Assembly: GCA_902800355.1 (NCBI GenBank)
Contig: CADCEE010000007.1
Coordinates: 1-62,020, forward strand
Length of the DNA: 62,020 nucleotides
Direction: 5' to 3'
From: an uncultured Erysipelotrichaceae bacterium
GTDB lineage: Bacteria; Bacillota_I; Bacilli_A; RFN20; CAG-826
Part shown: one piece after another, positions 18,204 to 24,660 of the stretch
How positions within the stretch are numbered: position 1 is the stretch's first letter
Layout of the letters: the number at the start of each line of letters is the position of its first letter
The notes under the pieces: model-generated
Seen by the model: the letters and a program-made list of their open reading frames with translations, nothing else
The model's database searches: none
What the model was told of the DNA's origin: nothing
Position numbers and translations under genes: made by a program

Positions 18204-18436
18204 AATTTACATTGATTTTAGCCCTAGACTTAGGACTTCTTCACATGCTTCGACTAATGCTTTGTGAGGAAAGTCATTTTTAGCCAACTGAGGCAAATCG
18301 CGACTGTCCTGCTACAACATTCTAACTTGCAGTAGGCTCGATTATTCTTGGTGAAGGAACAACTCTTATTCTCCATCCAGGACTACCCCAGGCTATCCTG
18401 CCCAGGACTACCAGCATACGGGTTCGAGGGCCTTTT
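18185..18436 (-). ncRNA. Candidate structured RNA of unknown family
   Basis: The stretch 18161-18565 has no gene, yet it is more G+C-rich than other gaps and highly structured. On the minus strand, GGCCCT (about 18434) can pair with AGGGC (about 18222), closing the whole element. Inside are a long hairpin (CACA/TGTG core with outer GACTT/AAGTC, 18232-18275) and another formed by CTGCAA/TTGTAG with CCT/AGG (18308-18338). GTCCTG (18382) can also pair with CAGGAC (18307). A terminator follows at 18175-18203. The 11-mer CCAGGACTACC occurs twice (18377 and 18402, plus strand). I could not match it to 6S, SRP, tmRNA or RNase P RNA. Confidence 0.4.
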
Positions 18437-18439
18437 TTA

Positions 18440-18470
18440 TATAATAAAAGACGCCTCTTTCGAGACGCCT
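18440..18470 (-). terminator. Terminator of the rpsF-ssb-rpsR operon
   Basis: Minus-strand GGCGTCTC-GAAA-GAGGCGTC hairpin with a GNRA loop and two G-U pairs, followed by TTTTATTATA. The G-U pairs become mismatches on the plus strand, fixing the orientation. It lies about 95 nt after the rpsR stop; that 3' UTR holds a further CCAGGC/GCCTGG stem (18508-18553). Confidence 0.75.
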
Positions 18471-18565
18471 TATAAGTCTTTCTTCGACTAACTACTCTTG
18501 ATTACACCAGGCTACAAAACCTTGCCTTCTCGACGTGATTTGTCCGTGCCTGGGAACAACATCAA

Positions 18566-18793
18566 TTAGTCAGCAACATATGGGAGAAGAGCCATGAATC
18601 TCGCATTTTTAATTGCGACAGCTAATTCTCTTTGATGTTTTGCACATGTACCAGTTGTTCTACGTGGAGAAATTTTTCCATTAGAAGCAATAAACATCTT
18701 TAATGTTTCAACATCTTTATAATCGATGTGGGTAATGTTATTTTTCTTGAAGTAACAGACCTTCTTGTGTGGTCTAACTTTCTTAAACGCCAT
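18566..18793 (-). CDS. rpsR: 30S ribosomal protein S18
   Basis: A 75 aa basic protein of normal S18 length. [20 protein letters not shown], then [32 protein letters not shown] and [13 protein letters not shown] are all conserved S18 elements. It binds the 16S rRNA platform as a heterodimer with S6. It is the third gene of the rpsF operon, with ribosome site AAGGAAG, 18 bp after the out-of-frame end of the ssb tail. Confidence 0.97.
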   Translation of the reverse strand: MAFKKVRPHKKVCYFKKNNITHIDYKDVETLKMFIASNGKISPRRTTGTCAKHQRELAVAIKNARFMALLPYVAD

Positions 18794-18810
18794 TATTTTA
18801 TCTTCCTTTC

Positions 18811-18858
18811 TTAGAATGGGAGATCGTCATCAGTAATTTCAATACTGTCTAAGCTCTA
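18811..18858 (-). other. ssb: SSB acidic C-terminal tip in the +1 frame
   Basis: In the frame +1 to ssb, the codons after TAG (18856-18858) read [14 protein letters not shown] and then TAA at 18811-18813. DDDLPF is the near-universal SSB tip that recruits partner proteins. The zero frame instead ends LELRQY-TGA at 18839-18841. A +1 slip on CTT-A-GAC (about 18847-18853) would give [16 protein letters not shown]. This is either programmed frameshifting or a one-base error. Confidence 0.85.
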
Positions 18859-19165
18859 AGAATTGAACAGAGTCACATAACACTTCGATGACGCTGGATT
18901 TTGAACCATCTTGACGGATGAAGCTTCTTTGATTAAGACGACCTTCGACTCCAACTAATAAACCCTTACGGGCAAATTTTGAAACTGTTTCCGCGGTGGT
19001 TGTAAAGGCGGTACAAGGAATATAACTTGTTCCTTTACTTCCATCAGGATTTTTCATTCGGTTGTCTAGAGCGACTGTGAATGTACAGACAGAGTTTCCG
19101 GATGTTGTTTTTCTTAATTCTGGGTCTCTAGTTAAGCGACCCACTAAAACGACACGATTAATCAT
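18839..19165 (-). CDS. ssb: Single-stranded DNA-binding protein (tip out of frame)
   Basis: The zero frame gives 108 aa comprising the complete OB fold: MINRVVLVGRLTRDPELR, VCTFTVALDN, YIPCTAF, GLLVGVEGRLNQRSF and VLCDSVQFLE. SSB protects single-stranded DNA and recruits replication and repair proteins through its acidic C-terminal tip. That tip is absent from this frame but present immediately downstream in +1 (see 18811-18858). The protein would therefore be tailless unless a shift occurs. The linker is unusually short either way. It is the middle gene of the rpsF-ssb-rpsR operon, 14 bp after rpsF. Confidence 0.93.
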   Translation of the reverse strand: MINRVVLVGRLTRDPELRKTTSGNSVCTFTVALDNRMKNPDGSKGTSYIPCTAFTTTAETVSKFARKGLLVGVEGRLNQRSFIRQDGSKSSVIEVLCDSVQFLELRQY

Positions 19166-19179
19166 TAAAATGATCCTCC

Positions 19180-19470
19180 TTATTTGTGTTCTACAACAAT
19201 AAGATGACGTAGGACACTTGGGTTAATACGGACTAAACGATTGAATTCATTAATCGCTTTGTTATCCATAGAAACCTTAAGTACAACATAGTAACCCTTA
19301 GATTGTTCCTTAATTGGATAAGCAAGTTCACGTAAGCCCATAGCTTCACTTGTTTCTTCAACTTTACCACCATTATCGGTAATAATTTTGGCAAGCTTTT
19401 CCATGACTTCCTTACGTTGTGCTTCTTCTAAGTCGGCTCTTAAAATGTACATAATTTCGTATTTGCGCAT
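19180..19470 (-). CDS. rpsF: 30S ribosomal protein S6
   Basis: A 96 aa protein with the S6 ferredoxin-like fold: MRKYEIMYILRADLEE, GLRELAYPIKEQSKGYYV and NEFNRLVRINPSVLRHLIV. It pairs with S18 on the 30S platform. The start is preceded by AAGGAGGAAAAGAAA. It is first in the rpsF-ssb-rpsR operon, transcribed from a near-consensus promoter at 19544-19572 and carrying a hairpin leader that may mediate autoregulation. Confidence 0.97.
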   Translation of the reverse strand: MRKYEIMYILRADLEEAQRKEVMEKLAKIITDNGGKVEETSEAMGLRELAYPIKEQSKGYYVVLKVSMDNKAINEFNRLVRINPSVLRHLIVVEHK

Positions 19471-19490
19471 TTTCTTTTCCTCCTTGGTCT

Positions 19491-19520
19491 AACGGCTATT
19501 AAACATGATTAATAGCAGAG
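19491..19520 (-). promoter_or_regulatory. Putative S6:S18 leader hairpin
   Basis: In the minus-strand leader of rpsF, CTCTGCTATTAA-TCATGT-TTAATAGCCG forms an 8-bp perfect stem. It is followed by CCG and preceded by CTG, the arrangement expected of the S6:S18-binding mRNA motif, which mimics helices 22-23 of 16S rRNA and represses rpsF when S6:S18 is in excess. The identification is by pattern only. Confidence 0.5.
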
Positions 19521-19543
19521 TTTTTGCTAACTTTAGCATATGT

Positions 19544-19572
19544 ATTATACATATCGCTCATAGTCTTGTAAA
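19544..19572 (-). promoter_or_regulatory. SigA-type promoter of rpsF-ssb-rpsR
   Basis: On the minus strand, TTTACA (19567-19572), a 17-nt spacer and TATAAT (19544-19549). It is expected to start transcription near 19537, giving a roughly 67-nt leader with the hairpin above. Confidence 0.8.
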
Positions 19573-19586
19573 GAAAGATTTCCTAC

Positions 19587-19654
19587 GTCAATTAGTAGCC
19601 TTATTTACCCATAATGGCGAACTAGATAAATCTAAGGCTACTATTAATGTTGAC
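19587..19654. repeat. Imperfect 68-bp inverted repeat
   Basis: GTCAATTAGTAGCCTTA at the left end pairs with TAAGGCTACTATTAATGTTGAC at the right, read in two arms with a 3-nt bulge and an A/T-rich continuation (TTTA/TAAA). The right end overlaps the -35 box TTGACA of the plus-strand promoter at 19650. No T-run follows on either strand. It may be the processed 3' end of the peptide mRNA at 19704-19790 or a small mobile-element relic. Confidence 0.6.
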
Positions 19655-19678
19655 ATTAGTAACCGCGTGGTCTACATT
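19650..19678 (+). promoter_or_regulatory. Promoter of putative antisense RNA A
   Basis: A perfect -35 TTGACA (19650-19655), a 17-nt spacer and -10 TACATT (19673-19678). A start near 19684 would give a roughly 40-nt RNA ending at the terminator at 19692-19724. Confidence 0.5.
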
Positions 19679-19683
19679 ATAGA

Positions 19684-19724
19684 TGTGTGTTGCCCTCTGG
19701 TTACTACCTAAGGGCTTTTATTAT
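19684..19724 (+). ncRNA. Putative short antisense RNA A with terminator
   Basis: Predicted from the promoter at 19650 and the plus-strand terminator GCCCT-CT-GGT-TACT-ACC-TA-AGGGC followed by TTTTATTATT. The RNA is complementary to the last codons and stop of the small hydrophobic ORF at 19704-19790, as expected for the RNA antitoxin of a type I module. Confidence 0.45.
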
Positions 19725-19790
19725 TACTGTAAATATCGAAATCACTATTTCTAGAATTAAGATAATTACTGTCTTCTTTTCAGTCGACAT
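19704..19790 (-). CDS. Small hydrophobic peptide, type I toxin-like (copy 2)
   Basis: A 28 aa ORF. A polar start (MSTEKK) leads into one membrane-length stretch (TVIILILEIVISIFTVII) with a glutamate in its middle, then the basic end KALR. The ribosome site is AGGTGG 5 nt before the ATG, with AGGTAGGAG further up and a CACCT-GTTT-AGGTG hairpin upstream. The same order (hairpin, AGGTAGGAG, ATG, central Glu) is found at 19966-20046, and the two peptides align without gaps over 13 residues. The 3' end overlaps the plus-strand terminator of RNA A. Size and architecture fit pore-type type I toxins; no family match is claimed. Confidence 0.55.
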   Translation of the reverse strand: MSTEKKTVIILILEIVISIFTVIIKALR

Positions 19791-19919
19791 AATAACCACC
19801 TACTCCTACCTTTGATACACCTAAACAGGTGATTAAAAGTACAAAGAGACCACGAGACAAACTCCTTTTAATAGGTTATTACCCTATCAAAGGATTTAAT
19901 CAAGACTCTATTAGAGAAC

Positions 19920-19948
19920 TTGACTTTTAAGCGTTATTCAGTTATCTT
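19920..19948 (+). promoter_or_regulatory. Promoter of putative antisense RNA B
   Basis: -35 TTGACT (19920-19925), a 17-nt spacer and -10 TATCTT (19943-19948). The distance to the following plus-strand terminator is the same as in module A. Confidence 0.5.
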
Positions 19949-19953
19949 TTAGT

Positions 19954-19993
19954 TGTGGTTCGACCCTAACGCTTGTCCGTTGGGTCTTTTTTT
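19954..19993 (+). ncRNA. Putative short antisense RNA B with terminator
   Basis: About 40 nt, ending in the strong terminator GACCC-T-AACG-CTTGTC-CGTT-GGGTC plus seven T. It is complementary to the final codons (DPTDKR) and stop of the peptide ORF at 19966-20046. Confidence 0.5.
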
Positions 19994-20046
19994 ATAATCA
20001 ATAAGATTATGATGATCTCTATGAGAGCAACAATAATTTCTTTCAT
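19966..20046 (-). CDS. Small hydrophobic peptide, type I toxin-like (copy 1)
   Basis: A 26 aa ORF: MKEIIVALIEIIIILLII, then the polar end KKDPTDKR. It is a single membrane segment with a central Glu at residue 10. The ribosome site AGGAGGGAG lies 7-8 nt before the ATG and is very strong for such a short frame. A CATCTA-TGCG-TTAGATG hairpin stands just upstream. The leader is long (about 140 nt) and structured, as in regulated type I toxin mRNAs. The 3' end overlaps the terminator of RNA B on the other strand. Being a paralogue of copy 2 argues that it is coding. Confidence 0.6.
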   Translation of the reverse strand: MKEIIVALIEIIIILLIIKKDPTDKR

Positions 20047-20061
20047 ATAAAACTCCCTCCT

Positions 20062-20210
20062 ACCTCGACTCATCTAACGCATAGATGAACTAGATAAAAA
20101 GAAACTGAAGAAGAAAGAAAATCACTAGAGTCATCCAAAGTGCGCCTCTTGAATGAGTCTCGGATTATAGAAACTTATAAAAGTCCCTACATTTTATATA
20201 GAGTGAAAAA
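20062..20210 (-). promoter_or_regulatory. Structured leader and promoter-like motif of peptide copy 1
   Basis: On the minus strand, TTGGCG, a 16-nt spacer and TAAAAT (20191-20218) could be the promoter. The stretch CTCTATATAAAATGTAGGGA recurs nearly unchanged before the YhcG-type nuclease gene (48181-48205). Downstream, 20105-20165 folds into AGACTCATTCA/TGGATGACTCT, and 20066-20084 into the hairpin before the ribosome site. Confidence 0.4.
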
Positions 20211-20248
20211 ATCGCCAACCTTGCGAAAAAATATTTAAAAAGTTGATA

Positions 20249-20276
20249 TAAAAAAGAAAACTGGCAAAGCCAGTTA
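20249..20276 (-). terminator. Terminator of mscS
   Basis: AACTGGC-TTT-GCCAGTT followed on the minus strand by TTCTTTTTT; the stem overlaps the stop region of the gene. Confidence 0.85.
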
Positions 20277-21143
20277 TTTCTTAATATTTCTTTCTGTTGA
20301 AAGTGCAATAGAAACGCCTTTTTCTTTAAACGCTAATAAGACTCTTTCGGTTAATTGATTATATAAGGTCCAATAATCTTCAAACTTTGTCCAACATCTA
20401 AGACGGAAATTAACTCCGTATTCCACGAAGCTTTCTGCATAGACATCTGATTTATCAGTGTTAATCACAAGTGGTTCATCTTTAATGACAGACCATAAAG
20501 CCTCTTTTACCACTTTTACATCCGCGTCAATACTAACACGTACATCAAAGTCAATTCTTCTTTCGCCACTTACTGTATAGTTAGTGACTACCGCACTAGC
20601 CATATTCTTATTAGGGATAATAATTCTTTGTCCCTTCACATTTCTTAAAATAGTGATGAAGAAATGAACTCTTTCTACAGTCCCTTCACATTCTCCAAAA
20701 GCGTTTTTTACTGAGATATAATCTCCAGTTCTAATAATCTTTTGATTTAAAATCAAGATTCCAGAAAAGAAAGAACCAATGAGATCTTGTAAGGCTAAGC
20801 CTAAAGCCACGCCAATAGAAGCTACGACTCCGCCTAAACCAGTTAAGTTAATTTTCAAGATGCCACAAACAGCAAAACCTATACCAACCCAAATAAGGAA
20901 TTTGATAACGCTAATAATTAAAAGCTTTGCGGAGGCGTCAACATCTGGTCCTCTTTTAACTTTAAAAGCTTTCTTTAAACCAATAGTGACAAGTTTAAGT
21001 ATTAACCAAGTGAAAACAATTAAAGCAACGGCAATTCCAATTCGCGCTAAATAGTTAAGGCCATCACCGTCAGGAACCCAGAAAAAATCTCCAACTCTTT
21101 TCCAGAAATCAACCCAACCTTGCCAAGCGTCTAATGTTTTCAT
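20274..21143 (-). CDS. mscS: Small-conductance mechanosensitive channel, MscS family
   Basis: A 289 aa protein with three membrane helices (about residues 32-52, 72-95 and 98-125). The pore helix is glycine/alanine-rich: GGVVASIGVALGLALQDLIG. A beta domain follows (GDYISVKNAFGECEGTVERV, then RIIIPNKNMASAVVTNYT) and a cytoplasmic vestibule. MscS channels open under membrane tension to release solutes after osmotic downshift. It has its own terminator and lies after the rbr terminator, so it is probably a separate unit. Confidence 0.93.
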   Translation of the reverse strand: MKTLDAWQGWVDFWKRVGDFFWVPDGDGLNYLARIGIAVALIVFTWLILKLVTIGLKKAFKVKRGPDVDASAKLLIISVIKFLIWVGIGFAVCGILKINLTGLGGVVASIGVALGLALQDLIGSFFSGILILNQKIIRTGDYISVKNAFGECEGTVERVHFFITILRNVKGQRIIIPNKNMASAVVTNYTVSGERRIDFDVRVSIDADVKVVKEALWSVIKDEPLVINTDKSDVYAESFVEYGVNFRLRCWTKFEDYWTLYNQLTERVLLAFKEKGVSIALSTERNIKK

Positions 21144-21182
21144 AATGGAATTATTTTAATAATAATTAGTCATTTAGGCAAT

Positions 21183-21206
21183 AAAAAACGACCCGAAGGC
21201 CGTTTA
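21183..21206 (-). terminator. Terminator of the hypB1-rbr operon
   Basis: AAACGGCC-TTC-GGGTCGTTT with one G-U pair, followed on the minus strand by a T-run. Confidence 0.8.
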
Positions 21207-21211
21207 ATATG

Positions 21212-21751
21212 TTAATAGTTCTTAGCTTGTCTTTCGAAATAGCTCTTTGGATGTTTACATGTTGGGCAAAGCTCTGGAGCTTCTTTTCCAACGTGGATAT
21301 GTCCACAATTTCTACATTTCCAAATCACGACATCTTCAGCGATAAAGACTTTTCCAGATTTCACTTTTTCAAGTAAAGCAAGGTATCTTTCTTCGTGTTC
21401 TTTTTCAATCTTACCAACTAATTCAAATTTACAAGCGATCTCAATGAAGCCTTCTTCTCTAGCAACTCTGGCCATTTCTTTATACATGTCGGTCCATTCA
21501 TAGTTTTCGCCTTCTGCAGCAGCTTTTAAATTTTCTTCTGTAGAAGGAACAGCGCCACCATGAAGATATTTAAACCAAAGTTCAGCGTGTTCTTTTTCAT
21601 TATCAGCGGTTTCTTGGAAGATAGCAGCGATTTGCTCATATCCTTCCTTTTTGGCCTTAGAAGCAAAATAAGTATATTTGTTTCTGGCTTGGCTTTCACC
21701 GGCAAAAGCCATTTCTAAATTTTTTTCAGTACGACTACCTTTTAATTCCAT
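21212..21751 (-). CDS. rbr: Rubrerythrin
   Basis: A 179 aa non-haem di-iron peroxidase of anaerobes that reduces hydrogen peroxide with electrons from NAD(P)H via rubredoxin-type carriers. The ferritin-like domain shows paired carboxylate ligands in [43 protein letters not shown] and EKEHEERY. The C-terminal rubredoxin domain has CRNCGH near residue 147 and CPTCKHP near 163. It is the last gene of the hypB1 operon, 15 bp after galK. It signals an anaerobe facing occasional oxygen. Confidence 0.96.
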   Translation of the reverse strand: MELKGSRTEKNLEMAFAGESQARNKYTYFASKAKKEGYEQIAAIFQETADNEKEHAELWFKYLHGGAVPSTEENLKAAAEGENYEWTDMYKEMARVAREEGFIEIACKFELVGKIEKEHEERYLALLEKVKSGKVFIAEDVVIWKCRNCGHIHVGKEAPELCPTCKHPKSYFERQAKNY

Positions 21752-21766
21752 ATGCTAAGTTCTCCT

Positions 21767-22936
21767 TCACTTATTATAAATAACTTTTGGTCCACTGTCC
21801 CTAATAAATATTTCACAAACGTTATTTTGACCGTAGACATCTTTCATTTTTGTTAAAACTTTTTCTAATTTATTACTTGGCACTAAAGCTATTACGCTTC
21901 CAGCGAATCCACCACCATTAATTTTAACTGCTCCTTCATTATCGCTATATTTTAATAACAAGTCGCAAGCTTCTAATGGTGAACCTTTATAGTGAGATTC
22001 CACCATCATATTCTTTAAATTTTTAGTGGAAGATTTTCTAGATTCATTAATCATTCTTAGGAATGTATCTTGGTCTTTTTCTTGTAAAGCCGTAAAGGCT
22101 ATTTTCACTCTTTGATTTTCACTAAAAAAATGGACTGCTCTTAAATATGCATTAGCAGTGAGTTCTTTTTTATGCTTATTTACTTGCTCAGGTGTACACT
22201 CAATTAAATAATTTTTACCACAAGCTCGAGCGACTTCATACATATCACTTGGAATAGAAGAATATAAATCACTTAACGAAGAATGATCCCCTCCAGTATT
22301 CACTAAGACAAAATGCAAATCCTTAAAAGGAAATTCGACTTGTTTGATTTCTGGACTATCAATATTTTCAAAATCAATTTTTACCACTCCACCATAACAA
22401 ACACCAATTTGGTCTAAAAGACCACTTTTCTTACCGAAATAGATATTTTCAGCATATTTACCGGCTTTGCAGAGTTCTAATTTTGAAATTTTGCCTTCAT
22501 TAAATAGTTCATTAAAAATAAAGCCCACTAATAATTCAAAAGCAGCAGAGCTAGAAACTCCTGCTCCTTTAAATATTGTGGATTCACTATATGCATTAAA
22601 TCCGCCTATTTTGTAGCCATGCTGTTTTAAATAACTAGCAACCCCACGGATTAATCCTTTTGAAGTCGCATATTCACTTTCTTTAGGTGTGAGATCTAAT
22701 AAATCTACTTCATCTAATTCAAATCCCTCAGATTGAAATTTAACTATCTGACTTTCTTTTTTTGAAACTGCCGCGACAATTTCTAAATTACAAGCACTAG
22801 CTAAACATAGGCCGTGGTTATGGTCGGTGTGATTACCTAAAATTTCAAATCTTCCCCCACAAGAAATCACTTTTTGCGCATCTTCAAAAAACGTTTCTTT
22901 ATATTTACTAAGTAAAAAAGCAATTTTATCTTCCAT
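21767..22936 (-). CDS. galK: Galactokinase (GHMP kinase family)
   Basis: A 389 aa protein. The galactokinase signature is present in a variant form (GGRFEILGNHTDHNHG near residues 26-41). The GHMP ATP loop KGAGVSSSAAFE is near 126, and the C-terminal motif NGGGFAGSVIALV near 345. It phosphorylates galactose to galactose 1-phosphate in the Leloir pathway. His-Asp-His replaces the more usual His-Thr-Asp-Tyr pattern, so a related sugar cannot be excluded. No galT or galE lies nearby. Its ATG overlaps the stop of the flavin reductase gene by 1 bp. Confidence 0.85.
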   Translation of the reverse strand: MEDKIAFLLSKYKETFFEDAQKVISCGGRFEILGNHTDHNHGLCLASACNLEIVAAVSKKESQIVKFQSEGFELDEVDLLDLTPKESEYATSKGLIRGVASYLKQHGYKIGGFNAYSESTIFKGAGVSSSAAFELLVGFIFNELFNEGKISKLELCKAGKYAENIYFGKKSGLLDQIGVCYGGVVKIDFENIDSPEIKQVEFPFKDLHFVLVNTGGDHSSLSDLYSSIPSDMYEVARACGKNYLIECTPEQVNKHKKELTANAYLRAVHFFSENQRVKIAFTALQEKDQDTFLRMINESRKSSTKNLKNMMVESHYKGSPLEACDLLLKYSDNEGAVKINGGGFAGSVIALVPSNKLEKVLTKMKDVYGQNNVCEIFIRDSGPKVIYNK

Positions 22937-23493
22937 TATTTAATCTTCTTGCCTTCGAAGAAAGCTTGACCAACTTTTTTACCGATTACATAGTAACCAT
23001 GGTTAAACGGATCATAAGAAATAATTTGCATCTTTTCTAAATCCACTTTTCCATTTTCATCTAGATATTTATCATCCACTAAAAGTTGAACAATATTTCC
23101 AATAATGCCGTAGTCTTCCTTAAAACATTCTAAAGTACATTCTAAAGAATAAGGAAGATCATCAAGAATCGGAGCATCCACTAATTCACTTTTGTGAGTT
23201 TTCCATTTAGTCTTTTCAAACTTATCTTTAACGTTTTTAGCGGAAACAATACCAACATAATCCGCTGGAACCATGTTTTTAACGTCTGCTAATGAAACAG
23301 TAAAGGCTTTTCTTTTTTTAATATTCTCAGTTGTGCGATGAGAATCAGAAATATTTAACTCAATTTGTTTTGTGTCATAAGCACATCCCCACGCTGCATT
23401 CATAACATCAACAGAACCATCATCGTTGTAGGTTGCTATTAATATAACAGGCATTGGGAATATCGCTGGACAGATATTCATTTTCTTCTTCAT
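22936..23493 (-). CDS. Flavin reductase-like FMN-binding protein
   Basis: A 185 aa protein of the split-barrel flavoprotein family. MKKKMNICPAIFPMPVILIA and VMNAAWGCAYDTKQIELN are typical of the FMN site; the C-terminus ends with an Asp/Tyr-rich core (YYVIGKKVGQAFFEGK). It probably uses NAD(P)H to reduce FMN or carries electrons to a partner; the substrate is unknown. It sits between malY/patB (12 bp) and galK (1-bp overlap) in a tightly packed operon. Confidence 0.85.
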   Translation of the reverse strand: MKKKMNICPAIFPMPVILIATYNDDGSVDVMNAAWGCAYDTKQIELNISDSHRTTENIKKRKAFTVSLADVKNMVPADYVGIVSAKNVKDKFEKTKWKTHKSELVDAPILDDLPYSLECTLECFKEDYGIIGNIVQLLVDDKYLDENGKVDLEKMQIISYDPFNHGYYVIGKKVGQAFFEGKKIK

Positions 23494-23505
23494 AGATTAT
23501 TCCTC

Positions 23506-24660
23506 CTATTTTTCGGTTATATATTTCATTAATCTAATACATGCATCTTCAAGATTTTTTCTAGGAGTGGCAATGTTTAATCTCACAAATCCATCTCCAG
23601 ATTTTCCATAAATAATTCCAGGCGCTAAAACTAGTCCTGTACGTTCTTTTAAGTGTTTAACAAACAAATTAGAATCAGATTCATAGCAACTTATATCAAG
23701 CCACACAAGATATGTATAGTTGCTTCCGATAATTTTGATATTTGGCAGGTTTTTGAGCAAGAATTCTTTTAAAAACGCCATATTTTCATTTAGATAAGCA
23801 TTAAGTTGATTTACATATTCATCGCCTTCATTAAAGGCAGTAACAATAGGATCAATAGCGAAATAATTAGGCTCACCGATATCGTCACTATAAAATCCGT
23901 TTTGAATCTCTTCTTTTAACTTAATTTCAGGTATAACCGCTACAGAGGAATGAAGTCCAGCAACATTAAATACCTTACTAGGTGAGATAAGCAAAATGGT
24001 TTTCTCATATCTGACTATAGAAGGGCTTAAAATAGATAAATATCTTTCCTTATTATAATCAAGATCCGCGTGTATCTCGTCAGAAATGATGTAAACATTA
24101 TTCTCTTTACATAGGTTAATAATTTTATTTAGTTCATCCACGCTGAATTTTCGTCCAACAGGGTTATGTGGATTACATAATAAGAAGAATTTAGCGTCTT
24201 TAATTGATTTTTCTAATTTATCCCAGTCAATTTTTATATCATCATTTTCAAAGATAAAATCACATTCTTGTAAAACTAATTGGTTATTTGTAATACAGTT
24301 AAAAAAGACATTATAAACAGGGGTAAACATCACCACTTTATCTTTAGGTTTTCCAACATGTTTAAAAATAGAATCAATTGAAGCGACAACTGATTTTGAG
24401 AAAACAAACCATTCTTTTTCTAATTTTGTGTTATGACGAACTCTCCACCAACGGATATAAGCTTCATAATATTTTTCAGGTACATATGTATAACCATAGC
24501 AAGATTGTGCCGCTCTATTTTTTATTGCCTTTTCGATTTCTGGCATCACCATAAAATCTGTATCCGCGATATTTAAAGGGAGCTCATTTTCTTTAACGTC
24601 CCATCTTGCGCTGTTGGTTTCTCTTCTATTAATAGAAGTATCGAAATTATATCTAGCCAT
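23506..24660 (-). CDS. patB: MalY/PatB family pyridoxal-phosphate C-S lyase
   Basis: A 384 aa fold-type I aminotransferase-like enzyme. The N-terminal NFDTSINRRETNSARWD and LPLNIADTDFMVMPEI are MalY/PatB hallmarks. CNPHNPVGR and SDEIHADLDY surround the cofactor, and SPSKVFNVAGLHS holds the catalytic lysine near residue 229. Family members cleave cystathionine or cysteine to thiol, pyruvate and ammonia. The C-terminal RLNIATPR arginine binds the substrate carboxylate. It overlaps the DUF3737 gene by 8 bp. Confidence 0.92.
   Translation of the reverse strand: MARYNFDTSINRRETNSARWDVKENELPLNIADTDFMVMPEIEKAIKNRAAQSCYGYTYVPEKYYEAYIRWWRVRHNTKLEKEWFVFSKSVVASIDSIFKHVGKPKDKVVMFTPVYNVFFNCITNNQLVLQECDFIFENDDIKIDWDKLEKSIKDAKFFLLCNPHNPVGRKFSVDELNKIINLCKENNVYIISDEIHADLDYNKERYLSILSPSIVRYEKTILLISPSKVFNVAGLHSSVAVIPEIKLKEEIQNGFYSDDIGEPNYFAIDPIVTAFNEGDEYVNQLNAYLNENMAFLKEFLLKNLPNIKIIGSNYTYLVWLDISCYESDSNLFVKHLKERTGLVLAPGIIYGKSGDGFVRLNIATPRKNLEDACIRLMKYITEK

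Noticed and set aside
18250-18300. RNase P RNA on the plus strand
   Set aside because: GAGGAAAGTC matches the conserved P4 strand, but the matching 3' partner (ACAGAA-type) is missing and the terminator and G-U pairs favour the minus strand.
19505-19711. 68-codon plus-strand ORF upstream of rpsF
   Set aside because: It crosses the inverted repeat, a promoter and a terminator, has no ribosome site, and ends inside the antisense unit. The reading frame is best explained by chance.
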